Positions 52,774 to 61,764 of a stretch of 64,000 nt of DNA are shown one piece after another. The DNA lies in assembly GCF_041435435.1 (NCBI RefSeq), contig NZ_CP108494.1, positions 992,001-1,056,000 of the forward strand. The letters run 5' to 3'. This stretch comes from Streptomyces sp. NBC_01241 (lineage in GTDB: Bacteria > Actinomycetota > Actinomycetes > Streptomycetales > Streptomycetaceae). Position numbers and translations under genes: made by a program. The notes below the pieces were generated by a model. It searched no databases and was not told where the DNA came from. It was given only the letters and a program-made list of their open reading frames with translations. Numbering within the stretch: the stretch's first letter is position 1; each line of letters starts with the position of its first letter.

Positions 52774-52826
52774 GCACGTGCATCAAATGCATATGCATCA
52801 CATGCACATGCATTTGATGCACGTGC
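52774..52826. promoter_or_regulatory. Long palindromic operator-like repeat upstream of MarR fragment
   Basis: Arms 52774-52792 (GCACGTGCATCAAATGCAT) and 52808-52826 are perfect 19-base inverted repeats. The 15-base centre contains further ATGCAT and TGCAC units. It sits 34 bases before the MarR ATG, in AT-richer sequence, and looks like a multi-site autoregulatory operator. Confidence 0.75.
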
Positions 52827-52967
52827 ATGTACTGTGCTGCTCGTGACCTCTCCGCTCAACGGTGGCCGAGGGAAAGGTCCCGCCCTCGGCCACCGCACGC
52901 ACGAGCTTCGAGACCCGGGCTCCCGAGACCGTGGCCTGGCCGGCCGCGCCTGCCGGGGTGCGCCGGG

Positions 52968-53633
52968 TCAGCCGAGCCAGCCGGGGCGCACGAGCCCCGA
53001 CTCGTAGGCGAGTACGACGAGTTGGGCTCGATCCCGGGCGCCGAGCTTCACCATGGTGCGGCTGACATGGGTCTTGGCGGTGAGCGGGCTGACGACCAGC
53101 CGTCGGGCGATCTCCTCGTTGGAGAGCCCTATGCCGACGAGCGCCATCACCTCCCTTTCCCGTTCGGTGAGTTCACTCAGGCCGGTGACCGCCGGGGGTT
53201 CCTTGGACCGGGCCGCGAACTCGGCGATCAGCCGGCGGGTGACCCCCGGCGAGAGCAGGGCGTCGCCGGCCACCACCGCGCGTACCGCCCGCAGCAGTTC
53301 CTCCGGTTCGGTGTCCTTGACGAGAAAGCCCGAGGCGCCGGAGCGGATCGCCTCGAAGACGTACTCGTCGAGCTCGAAGGTGGTGAGCATGACCACCTTC
53401 ACGTCACGCAGCCCGGGGTCCTCGGTGATCGCGCGGGTGGCGGCGAGGCCGTCGAGACATGGCATCCGGATGTCCATCAGCACGGTGTCCGGCCGTAGTT
53501 CGCGCACCATGCGTACGGCCTCCTCACCGTCGGCGGCCTCGCCCGCCACCTCGATGTCGGGCTGGGCGTCCAGCAGGGCCCGGAAACCGGCCCGGACCAG
53601 TAGCTGGTCGTCGGCGAGCAGTACGCGGATCAC
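52968..53633 (-). CDS. NarL/LuxR-type response regulator
   Basis: 221 residues. The receiver domain has Asp54 (TVLMDIRMP) as phosphorylation site, the acidic pair in LLADDQ and Lys in FLVKDT. The LuxR helix-turn-helix is LTEREREVMALVGIGLSNEE, then IARRLVVSPLTAKTHVSRTM. Its start overlaps the kinase gene by four bases. Targets unknown. Confidence 0.93.
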   Translation of the reverse strand: MIRVLLADDQLLVRAGFRALLDAQPDIEVAGEAADGEEAVRMVRELRPDTVLMDIRMPCLDGLAATRAITEDPGLRDVKVVMLTTFELDEYVFEAIRSGASGFLVKDTEPEELLRAVRAVVAGDALLSPGVTRRLIAEFAARSKEPPAVTGLSELTEREREVMALVGIGLSNEEIARRLVVSPLTAKTHVSRTMVKLGARDRAQLVVLAYESGLVRPGWLG

Positions 53634-54871
53634 GGTGTCTCCTCCTTGGGCGCCGCCGCGCCGGGCGAGTCGGACAGCAGCGGGAGCTCGGCCCGCACGC
53701 GGAAGCCGCCATCGGCCCGGGACCCCGCCTCGATCGTGCCACCCAGGGCGGCGGCGCGCTCCCGCATGCCCGCCAGTCCGTTGCCGCTGCCGCCCGCCTC
53801 GTTACCGGTGGCCGGTCCTTCGTCGTCGATACGGAGCCGGATGCGGCCGGGCTCGTAGCCGATCCGGACCTGCGCGGTGCGCGATCCGGAGTGCCGGACC
53901 ACGTTCGTGAGCGCCTCCTGGACGATCCGGAAGGCGGCGAGATCCGCGCCGGGCGGTACGGAGCCCCGCACCCCGTCGGTCTCGACGGTGACGGTCAGTC
54001 CGGTGCTCGCCGCCTGTTCGACGAGTTCGGGGAGCCGGTCGAGTCCGGGAGCCGGGGCCCTGGGGGCGTCTCCGGGGGTGCGCAGCGTGTCAAGGACCTG
54101 ACGGACCTCGCCCAGCGCCTCCTTGCTGGCGGCCTTGATGGTGGTGAGGGCGGTACGGGCCTGCTCGGGGTCGGAGTCCAGCAACGCGAGCCCGACGCTC
54201 GACTGCACGTTGATGACGGAGATGCTGTGGGCCAGGACGTCATGGAGCTCACGCGCCATCCGCAGTCTCTCCTCGTCGGCCCGGCGCTGCTGGGCGGCCT
54301 CCCGTTCGGCGCGCTGGTCCGCCCACTGCTCACGGCGTACGCGGACGAATTCGGCGGCGGCGACGATGGCCACCACCCAGGCGGCGATGCCCAGTTCCTG
54401 CCCCCACGGTGCGGCGTGGCCACCGGCGGGCGGGAGCCAGCGGTAGAGCCAGTGGGCCACCAGGACGTGCCCCAGCCACACCATGCCGACGGCCGACCAG
54501 GCGGCCCGCCGGTGCCCGGCGACGACGGCGCTGAAGCAGCCCACGGCGACGGCCAGGAAGACCGGCCCGTACGGATATCCGGCGGCCAGATAGACCATCG
54601 CGGCGGCCGACGCCCCGAAGACGGCCACCACGGGGTGGCGGTGGCGCAGCAGGAGCACGGCGACGGCCAGGAAGAGCAGCAGCCGCGCGAAGAGGTCCAA
54701 CGGCGCCCTCTCGCCCATCTGCCCCCGGGCCGCGATGGTCGAACCGATCATGACGACGGCACCGAGCAGGATCGTCGACGGCCAGGGCAGCCGGGAGGCG
54801 GAGTATCCCGGTTCCCCCGTCAGCCACCGCGGCGGCCCGCCGTGGCCCCAGTGTGAGCGTTGCTCTTCCAT
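53630..54871 (-). CDS. Sensor histidine kinase (HisKA_3 type)
   Basis: 413 residues. About five N-terminal membrane helices are followed by the dimerisation/phosphoacceptor segment RMARELHDVLAHSISVINVQ with His210, and a HATPase_c domain (FRIVQEALTNVVRHS N-box, IDDEGP, GNGLAGMRERAAALGG). This is the NarL-type kinase partner of the response regulator, common as desK-like pairs. There is no large external domain, so it may sense membrane state. ATG 54871 is used; GTG 54880 is possible. Confidence 0.92.
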   Translation of the reverse strand: MEEQRSHWGHGGPPRWLTGEPGYSASRLPWPSTILLGAVVMIGSTIAARGQMGERAPLDLFARLLLFLAVAVLLLRHRHPVVAVFGASAAAMVYLAAGYPYGPVFLAVAVGCFSAVVAGHRRAAWSAVGMVWLGHVLVAHWLYRWLPPAGGHAAPWGQELGIAAWVVAIVAAAEFVRVRREQWADQRAEREAAQQRRADEERLRMARELHDVLAHSISVINVQSSVGLALLDSDPEQARTALTTIKAASKEALGEVRQVLDTLRTPGDAPRAPAPGLDRLPELVEQAASTGLTVTVETDGVRGSVPPGADLAAFRIVQEALTNVVRHSGSRTAQVRIGYEPGRIRLRIDDEGPATGNEAGGSGNGLAGMRERAAALGGTIEAGSRADGGFRVRAELPLLSDSPGAAAPKEETP

Positions 54872-55099
54872 GGCGGCCACGCTAGACGGCGGACCACCGC
54901 GCGGGCGTCAGCCGGGCGTGGTGATCACCCGTACTCCCTGTGGAGTACGACGTACGGACCGATCGAGGGCGACGCCCGGTCCCGGGCCTGCCGTTCGGCG
55001 ATCAGACCTGATTCGCGCGCCCCCGGCACCGCCGCGATCAGTCCCGGTCCGGACGAAAGACCCTAGTGCCCCTCCCGGCAGACATCGCCGGTCGCGGCA

Positions 55100-55807
55100 C
55101 TAGCTGCCACGGGGGCCGAGCAGCCCGACCGTGCGGGCCAGTTCGGTGACGGCCTCCCGGAAGAAGACCTCCCGGGCCTCCACCACCCGGTTGAACTGGC
55201 CGAAGATCTCGAAGGAGATCAGCCCGAACATCTGTGACCAGGCGGCGATCAGCGGCGCTGCGACACCCGGAGGGAGGCCGGGCGCGAATTCGGCGACCAT
55301 CCGCCCGGCCTCGGCGCGCAGCTCGGCGGCGAGTGGCGGCACGGCGAGACCGTCCGTGCGGTAGGCGTCGCCGACGATGGTGATCAGGACGAGGCCGACG
55401 CGGGAGGCGGGTCCGATCGTGGCCTGCGGCGCGGTGTAGCCGGGCACGGGCGAGCCGTAGATCAGGGCGTACTCGTGGGGGTGGGCCAGGGCCCAGTCGC
55501 GTACGGCGCGGGCGACCGCGGTCCAGCGTGCGAGGTGCGGGGCGGCCTCGTCGACGGCGGCCCGGTGAGCGGCCTCGGCGGTCTCGCCCACGGCGTCGTA
55601 CGCGTCGACGATGAGGACCGTGAGCAGCTCGTCCCGGCTGGGGAAGTAGCGGTAGAGCGCGGAGGACGCCATGCCGAGCTCCCGTGCGACGGCGCGCAGT
55701 GAGAGTTTCGCGGCGCCCTCGGCCGCCAGTTGCTTCTTCGCCTCGCCCTTGATGGCGGCGGTGACCTCGATACGGGCCCGTTCCCTGGCTCCCCGGACAG
55801 TACTCAT
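55100..55807 (-). CDS. TetR family transcriptional repressor
   Basis: 235 residues. The helix-turn-helix is LSLRAVARELGMASSALYRY at about 36-55. The C-terminal domain has the TetR_C_13/WHG-like pattern (WALAHPHEYALIYGSPVPGY). It is divergent from a Ddn-like reductase gene across a region with several inverted repeats, so it probably represses that gene and itself. Confidence 0.9.
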   Translation of the reverse strand: MSTVRGARERARIEVTAAIKGEAKKQLAAEGAAKLSLRAVARELGMASSALYRYFPSRDELLTVLIVDAYDAVGETAEAAHRAAVDEAAPHLARWTAVARAVRDWALAHPHEYALIYGSPVPGYTAPQATIGPASRVGLVLITIVGDAYRTDGLAVPPLAAELRAEAGRMVAEFAPGLPPGVAAPLIAAWSQMFGLISFEIFGQFNRVVEAREVFFREAVTELARTVGLLGPRGS

Positions 55808-55841
55808 GGGCTTCAGTCTGCCACGGACAGAGAGCACCGAC

Positions 55842-55916
55842 CAATAACGAGAGCGGTGCTCTTGTTATTGAGCACCGACTCCGTGCACACTGCTCTCAAG
55901 CGAGAGCACTGCTCTC
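55842..55916. promoter_or_regulatory. TetR operators between regulator and reductase
   Basis: 55842-55854 and 55858-55870 form an inverted repeat (CAATAACGAGAGC / GCTCTTGTTATTG, one mismatch). TGCTCTC at 55891, GAGAGCA at 55902 and TGCTCTC at 55910 form overlapping perfect palindromes. The shared half site is GAGAGC. Confidence 0.8.
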
Positions 55917-55935
55917 ACAATGAGAGGGAGTCATC

Positions 55936-56388
55936 ATGTCTCAGCCGTACTACCTTCAGGGCGACGCCTTCAGTGTCCGGATGAACGGCGTCATCGGCTG
56001 GCTGGCCCGGCACGGCGTCAGCCTTCAGGGCTCGGCCGAACTGTCGGTACGCGGCCGCAAGAGCGGGCAGCCGCAGCGCATCCCCGTGAACCCCCACACC
56101 CACAAGGGCGCGCAGTACCTGATCTCCGCGCGCGGTCACTCCCAGTGGGTGCGCAACATGCGGGCGGCCGGCGGCGGCGAACTGCGGGTGGGCCGGAAGG
56201 TCCGTACCTTCACGGCCGTGGAGATCGCGGACGACGAGCAGAAGGCACTCGTCGTCCGCACCTACCTGGAGCGGTGGGGATGGCAAGTCAACCAGTACTT
56301 CCAGGGCGTCACCGCGAAGTCCACGGACGCCGAACTCCTGGCAGCCTGCCCGGACCACCCGGTCTTCCGGGTCGCCGTGGAGAACTGA
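55936..56388 (+). CDS. Ddn/DUF385-type F420-dependent nitroreductase-family protein
   Basis: 150 residues with the split beta-barrel flavin/deazaflavin fold: LSVRGRKSGQPQRIPVNPHT, QYLISARGHSQWVRNMRAAG. RGRKSG and the WVRNM helix are hallmarks of the deazaflavin-dependent nitroreductase family, which reduces quinones or enones with reduced F420. GAGAGGGAG lies upstream. TetR control suggests induction by a toxic substrate. Confidence 0.87.
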   Translation: MSQPYYLQGDAFSVRMNGVIGWLARHGVSLQGSAELSVRGRKSGQPQRIPVNPHTHKGAQYLISARGHSQWVRNMRAAGGGELRVGRKVRTFTAVEIADDEQKALVVRTYLERWGWQVNQYFQGVTAKSTDAELLAACPDHPVFRVAVEN

Positions 56389-56422
56389 CCCGTAGCGGCC
56401 AGCCCCTCCCGGGCGTCCCGGT

Positions 56423-56494
56423 ACCCGGCACCCGGCACCCGGCACCCGGCACCCGGCACCCGGCACCCGGCACCCGGCACCCGGCACCCGGCAC
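56423..56494. repeat. 7-bp tandem repeat (ACCCGGC), about ten copies
   Basis: 72 bases of uninterrupted ACCCGGC units in the gap between the convergent reductase and oxidoreductase genes. It lies outside both genes. Confidence 0.95.
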
Positions 56495-56542
56495 GACCCT
56501 CCCAGTCTTCCGAGCGCCGCGAAGCGCCCCGGGTGTCAGGCC

Positions 56543-57757
56543 CTAACGGTCCATCGCCGACAGTGCCCGCTGCGCCAGCGGATGCGTACGGACCAGCTCG
56601 GCCAGCGAGGTCGTGCCCCGGGTGATCCCCGCGAACGCGTTCCACGCCGGGCGGAAACCCGTCAGCACCGCGTGCAGCACCCCGGGGCGGCGCTCGAAGA
56701 GCTTCAGCATGCGCCGTCCGACGCCCATCTCGACACCCAGGCCGGCCTTGATGGCGAAGGCGTAGTTCAGTGCCTGGCGCCGGGCGTCCACCGCGTCGTG
56801 CGACTCCGCGATGCGCACCGCCCACTCACCCGCGAGCCGCCCCGACCGGAGCGCGAAGGAGATGCCCTCGCGGGTCCACGGCTCCAGCAGTCCCGCCGCG
56901 TCGCCGCACACCAGCACCCGCCCGCGTGACAGCGGCGAGTCGTCGCTGCGGCAGCGCGTCAGATGCCCGGAGGAGATCTTCGGTTCGAAGCCGGCGAGAC
57001 CGAGCCGGGCGATGAAGTCCTCCAGGTACCGCTTCGTGCCCGCGCCGTCGCCCCGCGCCGAGATCACGCCGACGGTGAGGACATCCCCCTTGGGGAACAC
57101 CCAGCCGTAACTGCCGGGCATGGGACCCCAGTCGATGAGCACCCGCCCCGCCCAGTCCTCAGCGACCGTCTCCGGAACCGGGATCTCCGCCTCCAGGCCG
57201 AGGTCCACCTGGTCGAGCTTCACCCCGACATGAGCGCCTATCCGCCCCGCACTGCCGTCCGCGCCGACGACCGCGCGGGCAAGCACCGTCTCGCCGCCGG
57301 ACAGCACCAGGGCGACCGTGCGCCGGTCCGGCACCGCGGCGCCGTGCTGCTCGACCCTTGTCACCGTCGCTCCGGTACGGAGTTCGGCGCCCGCCTTCTG
57401 CGCCTCCTCGACCAGTCCCGCGTCGAACTCGGGGCGGTTGATGAGCCCGAAGAGCATCTTCTTCGAGCGACGGGTGCGCGCCAGCCTGCCGTTGAGCGAG
57501 AACGTGACCGCGTGGATCCGGTCCCGCAGCGGCAGTTCGAATCCGGGCGGCAGCGAATCACGCGAATACCCGATGATGCCGCCGCCACACGTCTTATAGC
57601 GGGGCAGTTCCGCCTTTTCGAGGAGCAGTACCCGTCGGCCGGCGACCGCCGCCGCGTATGCCGCGGAGGCTCCGGCCGGTCCGCCACCGACTACAACGAC
57701 GTCCCACACGGACGACTCTTCGTGCTCATGCCCGGCGTCTGCGTTCTCGCTGCTCAC
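56543..57757 (-). CDS. Geranylgeranyl reductase-family FAD oxidoreductase
   Basis: About 404 residues. The FAD motif GGGPAGASAAY lies near 24, followed by LLEKAELPRYKTCGGGI, VVGADGSAGRIG and VLVCGDAAGLLEPWTREGIS. RYKxCGGG and the GDAAGLxxPxxxEGI loop are diagnostic of the family, which saturates isoprenoid chains such as menaquinone side chains or archaeal-type lipids. GTG 57757 is chosen; ATG 57793 and GTG 57802 are also in frame. Many Streptomyces carry a copy; its substrate here is unproven. Confidence 0.85.
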   Translation of the reverse strand: MSSENADAGHEHEESSVWDVVVVGGGPAGASAAYAAAVAGRRVLLLEKAELPRYKTCGGGIIGYSRDSLPPGFELPLRDRIHAVTFSLNGRLARTRRSKKMLFGLINRPEFDAGLVEEAQKAGAELRTGATVTRVEQHGAAVPDRRTVALVLSGGETVLARAVVGADGSAGRIGAHVGVKLDQVDLGLEAEIPVPETVAEDWAGRVLIDWGPMPGSYGWVFPKGDVLTVGVISARGDGAGTKRYLEDFIARLGLAGFEPKISSGHLTRCRSDDSPLSRGRVLVCGDAAGLLEPWTREGISFALRSGRLAGEWAVRIAESHDAVDARRQALNYAFAIKAGLGVEMGVGRRMLKLFERRPGVLHAVLTGFRPAWNAFAGITRGTTSLAELVRTHPLAQRALSAMDR

Positions 57758-57940
57758 GATGTGCTTCTGCTCCCGATCCCACCAGTGGCCCATGCTGCTC
57801 ACGGCATCCTACGGCGCGCCCGGCCCGCCCCCCGCTGTGGGAGGATCGACCGTACCTTCGTCCTTCATGCAACGCCGCACACTCGGTGTGCATGTAACCG
57901 GATTCGTACCCATAACGTCGCACCCACGAGGAGCGTTCCC

Positions 57941-59305
57941 ATGACCGCCCGTCCGATCTCCGAGACCATTGCCTCGCTGATGCCCCGCGCCAAGACGGAG
58001 CTGGCCGAGCTGGTGGCCTTCCAGTCGGTGGCGGATCCCGCGCAGTTCCCGAAGAGCGAGTGCGAGGCGGCCGCCAACTGGGTCGCCGACGCGCTGCGCG
58101 CTGAGGACTTCCAGGACGTCGCCCTGCTCGACACCCCCGACGGCACCCAGTCGGTGTACGGCTTCCTGCCCGGCCCGGCAGGCGCCCCGACCGTACTGCT
58201 CTACGCGCACTACGACGTGCAGCCGCCGCTCGACGAGTCCGCCTGGCTCTCCCCGCCGTTCGAGCTGACGGAGCGGGACGGCCGCTGGTTCGGCCGCGGC
58301 TCGGCGGACTGCAAGGGCGGCTTCATCATGCACCTCCTCGCCCTGCGCGCCCTCAAGGCGAACGGCGGCGTCCCGGTCTCCGTCAAGGTGATCGCCGAGG
58401 GGTCCGAGGAGCAGGGCACGGGCGGCCTCGAGCGTTACGCGGAGGCGCACCCCGAGCTGCTGACCGCCGACACGATCGTCATCGGCGACACCGGCAACTT
58501 CCGGGTCGGTCTGCCGACGGTCACGGCGACGCTCCGCGGCATGACGATGCTGCGCGTCACGCTCGACACCCTCCAAGGGAACCTGCACTCCGGACAGTTC
58601 GGCGGCGCCGCCCCGGACGCGCTGGCCGCGATGATCCAGCTGCTGGCGTCGTTGCGCGCCGAGGACGGCACCACGACCGTCGACGGTCTCGCCACGGACA
58701 CCGAATGGGACGGACTGCAGTACCCGGAGGCCGAGTTCCGCAAGGACGCGAAGGTCCTCGACGGCGTCGGACTGATCGGCACGGGCACGGTCGCCGACCG
58801 GATCTGGGCCCGGCCCGCCGTCACCGTCATCGGCATCGACTGCCCGCCGGTGGTCGGCGCGACCCCCTCGCTCCAGGCGAGCGCACGGGCGCAGATCAGC
58901 CTGCGTGTACCGCCGGGCCAGGACGCCGCCGCGGCGACCGGGCTCCTGACCGCCCACCTGGAGGCGCACGCCCCCTGGGGGGCCAGGGTGTCGGTGGAAC
59001 AGGTCGGCCAGGGCCAGCCGTTCCGCGCGGACACCTCCAGCCCGGCGTACACGTCGATGGCGCAGGCGATGGAGGCCGCGTACCCCGGCGAGAAGATGCA
59101 GACGTCCGGCATGGGCGGCTCGATCCCGCTCTGCAACACGCTCGCCGCGCTCTACCCGGAGGCCGAGATCCTCCTGATCGGCCTGAGCGAGCCGGAGGCG
59201 CAGATCCACGCGGTGAACGAAAGCGTGTCGCCGGAGGAACTGGAACGTCTGTCGCTCGCCGAGGCGCTGTTCCTGCGGAACTACGCGGAGTCCAAGCAGG
59301 TCTGA
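57941..59305 (+). CDS. M20 family dipeptidase
   Basis: 454 residues. The metal and catalytic motifs are LLYAHYDVQP (His90, Asp92), GRGSADCKGG (Asp123) and AEGSEEQGTGG (Glu156 base, Glu157 ligand), plus the lid domain and the C-terminal TSGMGGSIPLCNTL. This matches the M20A/CNDP-like dipeptidases. Cytoplasmic. GAGGAG lies eight bases before the ATG. Confidence 0.9.
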   Translation: MTARPISETIASLMPRAKTELAELVAFQSVADPAQFPKSECEAAANWVADALRAEDFQDVALLDTPDGTQSVYGFLPGPAGAPTVLLYAHYDVQPPLDESAWLSPPFELTERDGRWFGRGSADCKGGFIMHLLALRALKANGGVPVSVKVIAEGSEEQGTGGLERYAEAHPELLTADTIVIGDTGNFRVGLPTVTATLRGMTMLRVTLDTLQGNLHSGQFGGAAPDALAAMIQLLASLRAEDGTTTVDGLATDTEWDGLQYPEAEFRKDAKVLDGVGLIGTGTVADRIWARPAVTVIGIDCPPVVGATPSLQASARAQISLRVPPGQDAAAATGLLTAHLEAHAPWGARVSVEQVGQGQPFRADTSSPAYTSMAQAMEAAYPGEKMQTSGMGGSIPLCNTLAALYPEAEILLIGLSEPEAQIHAVNESVSPEELERLSLAEALFLRNYAESKQV

Positions 59306-59545
59306 GTTCGCGTCACTGTTCCCGCCGTGTTCCGGCGGGTCTCCTGTTCGCAGGGTTCGACCGGTGCGCCGCTCCGTCCGCGGCGGACCGGGTCCGGACC
59401 AAGGAACATCCCTTGGCGCCGACTCCGGTTCACGCCCGGCCCCGCGGGTTCCGGGCCGTCCGCGCCGCCGCACTACGCGGTGAGCGAAGCTCGCCCAGAG
59501 CGTAGATCCGGGCGGCGAGGGGGTCCGTCCGCGTACGTTCGCCGT

Positions 59546-60256
59546 ATGGATCTCGTCGAGGTGCTTCCCCAGCTGTACATGTTCCGCTTCCGTATCGGCC
59601 AGGCATACCTGTGGCGCGACGGCGCGGACCTGACCCTGATCGACGCGGGCGACATCGACGCGGCGCCCGCGATCGAGGACGCCGTGCGCGGGCTCGGCCT
59701 GGACCCGGGCCGCATCGGCCGGATCGTGGTCACCCACGGGCACCGTGACCACTACGGCGCCGCCCAGGAGCTCGCCGACCGGCACGGCGCCGAGATCCTG
59801 GCCCACCGGCTGGACGCCCCGGTGATCCGGGGCGAGGAGGAGATCGCCGACCCTGTCCTACTGGACTGGGAACGGCCGTTGTACGAGCACGGGCTGACCG
59901 TTCCCCCGGCGCCGCCGACCCGTGTCGACCGCGAGCTGGCCGACGGCGACGAGATCGGGTTCGGCTCGGGGGCCCGGGTGATCCACTCCCCCGGCCACAC
60001 CCCCGGCTCCATCGGTGTCCATCTGCCGCGCCACGGTGTGCTGTTCACCGGCGACTGCGTGGCCGCGGTCGACCGGGTGATGCTGGGCGTCTTCAACATC
60101 GACCGGGCGCAGGCCCTGGCCTCGTTCCGGCGGCTGGCCGCGCTGGAACCGGCCACGGCCTGCTTCGGGCACGGCGATCCGCTCACCGTCGACGCCGCCG
60201 CGGTGCTGCGCGCCTCAGCCGACCGGGACTCCGGCCTCCAGGTTGAGCACGGTTGA
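59546..60256 (+). CDS. Metallo-beta-lactamase fold hydrolase
   Basis: 236 residues. The metal motif THGHRDHYGA has His64, His66, Asp68 and His69; further ligands lie in HSPGHTPGSIGV and FTGDCV, with the last His in CFGHGDP. This is the glyoxalase-II-like MBL group. A TACGTT box seven bases before the ATG suggests a leaderless message. The 3' end overlaps the convergent gene by 42 bases. Confidence 0.9.
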   Translation: MDLVEVLPQLYMFRFRIGQAYLWRDGADLTLIDAGDIDAAPAIEDAVRGLGLDPGRIGRIVVTHGHRDHYGAAQELADRHGAEILAHRLDAPVIRGEEEIADPVLLDWERPLYEHGLTVPPAPPTRVDRELADGDEIGFGSGARVIHSPGHTPGSIGVHLPRHGVLFTGDCVAAVDRVMLGVFNIDRAQALASFRRLAALEPATACFGHGDPLTVDAAAVLRASADRDSGLQVEHG

Positions 60257-61252
60257 CCGCTCCCGGGCCCGCAGCGCCCAGCGCAGCCGTTCGTACCGGG
60301 TGGGGGGCAGCATGGTGGCCGCCTCCTCCTCGGTGACGAACCGCCAGCCGCGCAGTTCGGAGCCGGGCAGCAGCAGCCGTTCGGCGTCCGCACCGGGCAG
60401 CAGGCCGCCGTCGAAGAGCATCCGCAGCCCTCCGTAGCCGGGTGGTTCGGGCGCCTCCCAGTCGACCACGAGGAGTTTCGGCACCCGGTCGAGGTGGATG
60501 CCTATCTCTTCGGCCACTTCACGGATCCCGGCCTGTGCCGGTGCCTCGCCGGCCTCGACCACCCCACCGGGGAATTCCCAGCCGGGTTTGTACGTCGGGT
60601 CGACGAGCAGCACCCGGTCGTGTTCGTCGAAGAGCAGGACGCCGGCCGCGACGGTCTCCGCCGTCGGCTCGGGCGTCTGCACGATCTCGCAGGCGGCGGC
60701 CGCTCCGGTGCGGACCGCCTCGGCTATTCGCTCGGCCGTCTCGTACGGGGAGAGCGCGCTGGTGTCGATGGGGTGGGCGTCCCGGGTGAGCCAGCCGAGC
60801 GCCGCCCGGTAGGGCTCGATGTGCTCGTAGGCCCACTGCCGGATCCGTTCGCTGTGCTCCGGGTCGTCGGCGAACTCCACCCGGTCGGCGATCCGCTTGC
60901 GCAGGATCGTTTCCTCGGGTGAGAGCAGAACATGGCGCACCGGAATGCGCCGGGAGGCGAGCCCTCCGAAGATCTCGTCGCGATACTCCTGTCGTAGCAG
61001 CGTCATCGGCACCACCAGTACCCCGGACACCTCGGCGAGCACGGCCGCCGCGGTATCCACCACCAGACGCCGCCAGATCGGCAGGTCCTGGAAGTCCGTC
61101 ACCTCGGCAAGTCGCTTCTGGGGCAGCAGATACCGCAGCCCCGCGCCGATCAGTTCGGGGTCGTAGAAGGTGCTGTTCGGGATCAGATCGACAAGCTCGC
61201 GCGCGGCGCTCGTCTTGCCCGCGCTGAACGCACCGTTGATCCAGACGATCAC
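60215..61252 (-). CDS. TmrB-like P-loop kinase / Nudix hydrolase fusion
   Basis: 345 residues with two enzyme domains. The N-terminal part is a P-loop protein (VWINGAFSAGKTSAARELVD, Walker A to Lys13) resembling TmrB, the tunicamycin-resistance protein. The C-terminal part is a Nudix hydrolase with the box GGVVEAGEAPAQAGIREVAE continuing EIG, all catalytic acids present. The first domain may phosphorylate or bind a nucleoside-like compound and the second hydrolyse a diphosphate. GTG start. Confidence 0.85.
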   Translation of the reverse strand: MIVWINGAFSAGKTSAARELVDLIPNSTFYDPELIGAGLRYLLPQKRLAEVTDFQDLPIWRRLVVDTAAAVLAEVSGVLVVPMTLLRQEYRDEIFGGLASRRIPVRHVLLSPEETILRKRIADRVEFADDPEHSERIRQWAYEHIEPYRAALGWLTRDAHPIDTSALSPYETAERIAEAVRTGAAAACEIVQTPEPTAETVAAGVLLFDEHDRVLLVDPTYKPGWEFPGGVVEAGEAPAQAGIREVAEEIGIHLDRVPKLLVVDWEAPEPPGYGGLRMLFDGGLLPGADAERLLLPGSELRGWRFVTEEEAATMLPPTRYERLRWALRARERSTVLNLEAGVPVG

Positions 61253-61764
61253 GGTTCCCCCTCTTCCGTAGCCCCCTGTGGCTTGCCCGCAACACCCTGC
61301 CGCGAAAACCCGCCTGTGGCGATGCTGCTACCCGAAAGGACCCGTCGGATGCCCGCGTGCGACGTCCCCTTGTGTTCGTTGTGCCCCGCCGAGCGGCGTG
61401 ACGCTGTAGTGGACGGCCGCGCTACGGACCCGTCGTCGACTGTCCCCGGCCGGACGGCTGGCGCGCCGGGTCCGTACGGACAGGCAGCGCACGGCTGTTG
61501 CCGAAGCGGCGGTGGCACAGGGGAACTAACGATGCGGAAGAATCGAGCCGGAGCACAGGAATCGGGCCGACCGCCGGCGTATGACACGTCGATCGCCCAG
61601 CAGTCGATCGCCCAGCAGAAGTGCGAGAACGAACTGCGCACAAAGGGCCGCGCGCCAGGAACCGCCATGGCCCCTGCGGGCCGCCGACACCCTCGGCTCG
61701 CAGGGGCACAGGACCGGACGAAGTCCTGCCGACCGGGCAGGAATCGTCGTCCCGGTGCGGGATC
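61253..61764. other. 512-base gap with a short direct repeat
   Basis: No convincing gene. TCGATCGCCCAGCAG occurs twice in tandem at 61589-61603 and 61604-61618. Frames open here lack ribosome binding sites and family resemblance. The left part may hold the promoter of the TmrB/Nudix gene. Confidence 0.5.

Noticed and set aside
56423..56494. Possible CRISPR array
   Set aside because: The units are 7 bases with no spacers and no cas genes nearby.
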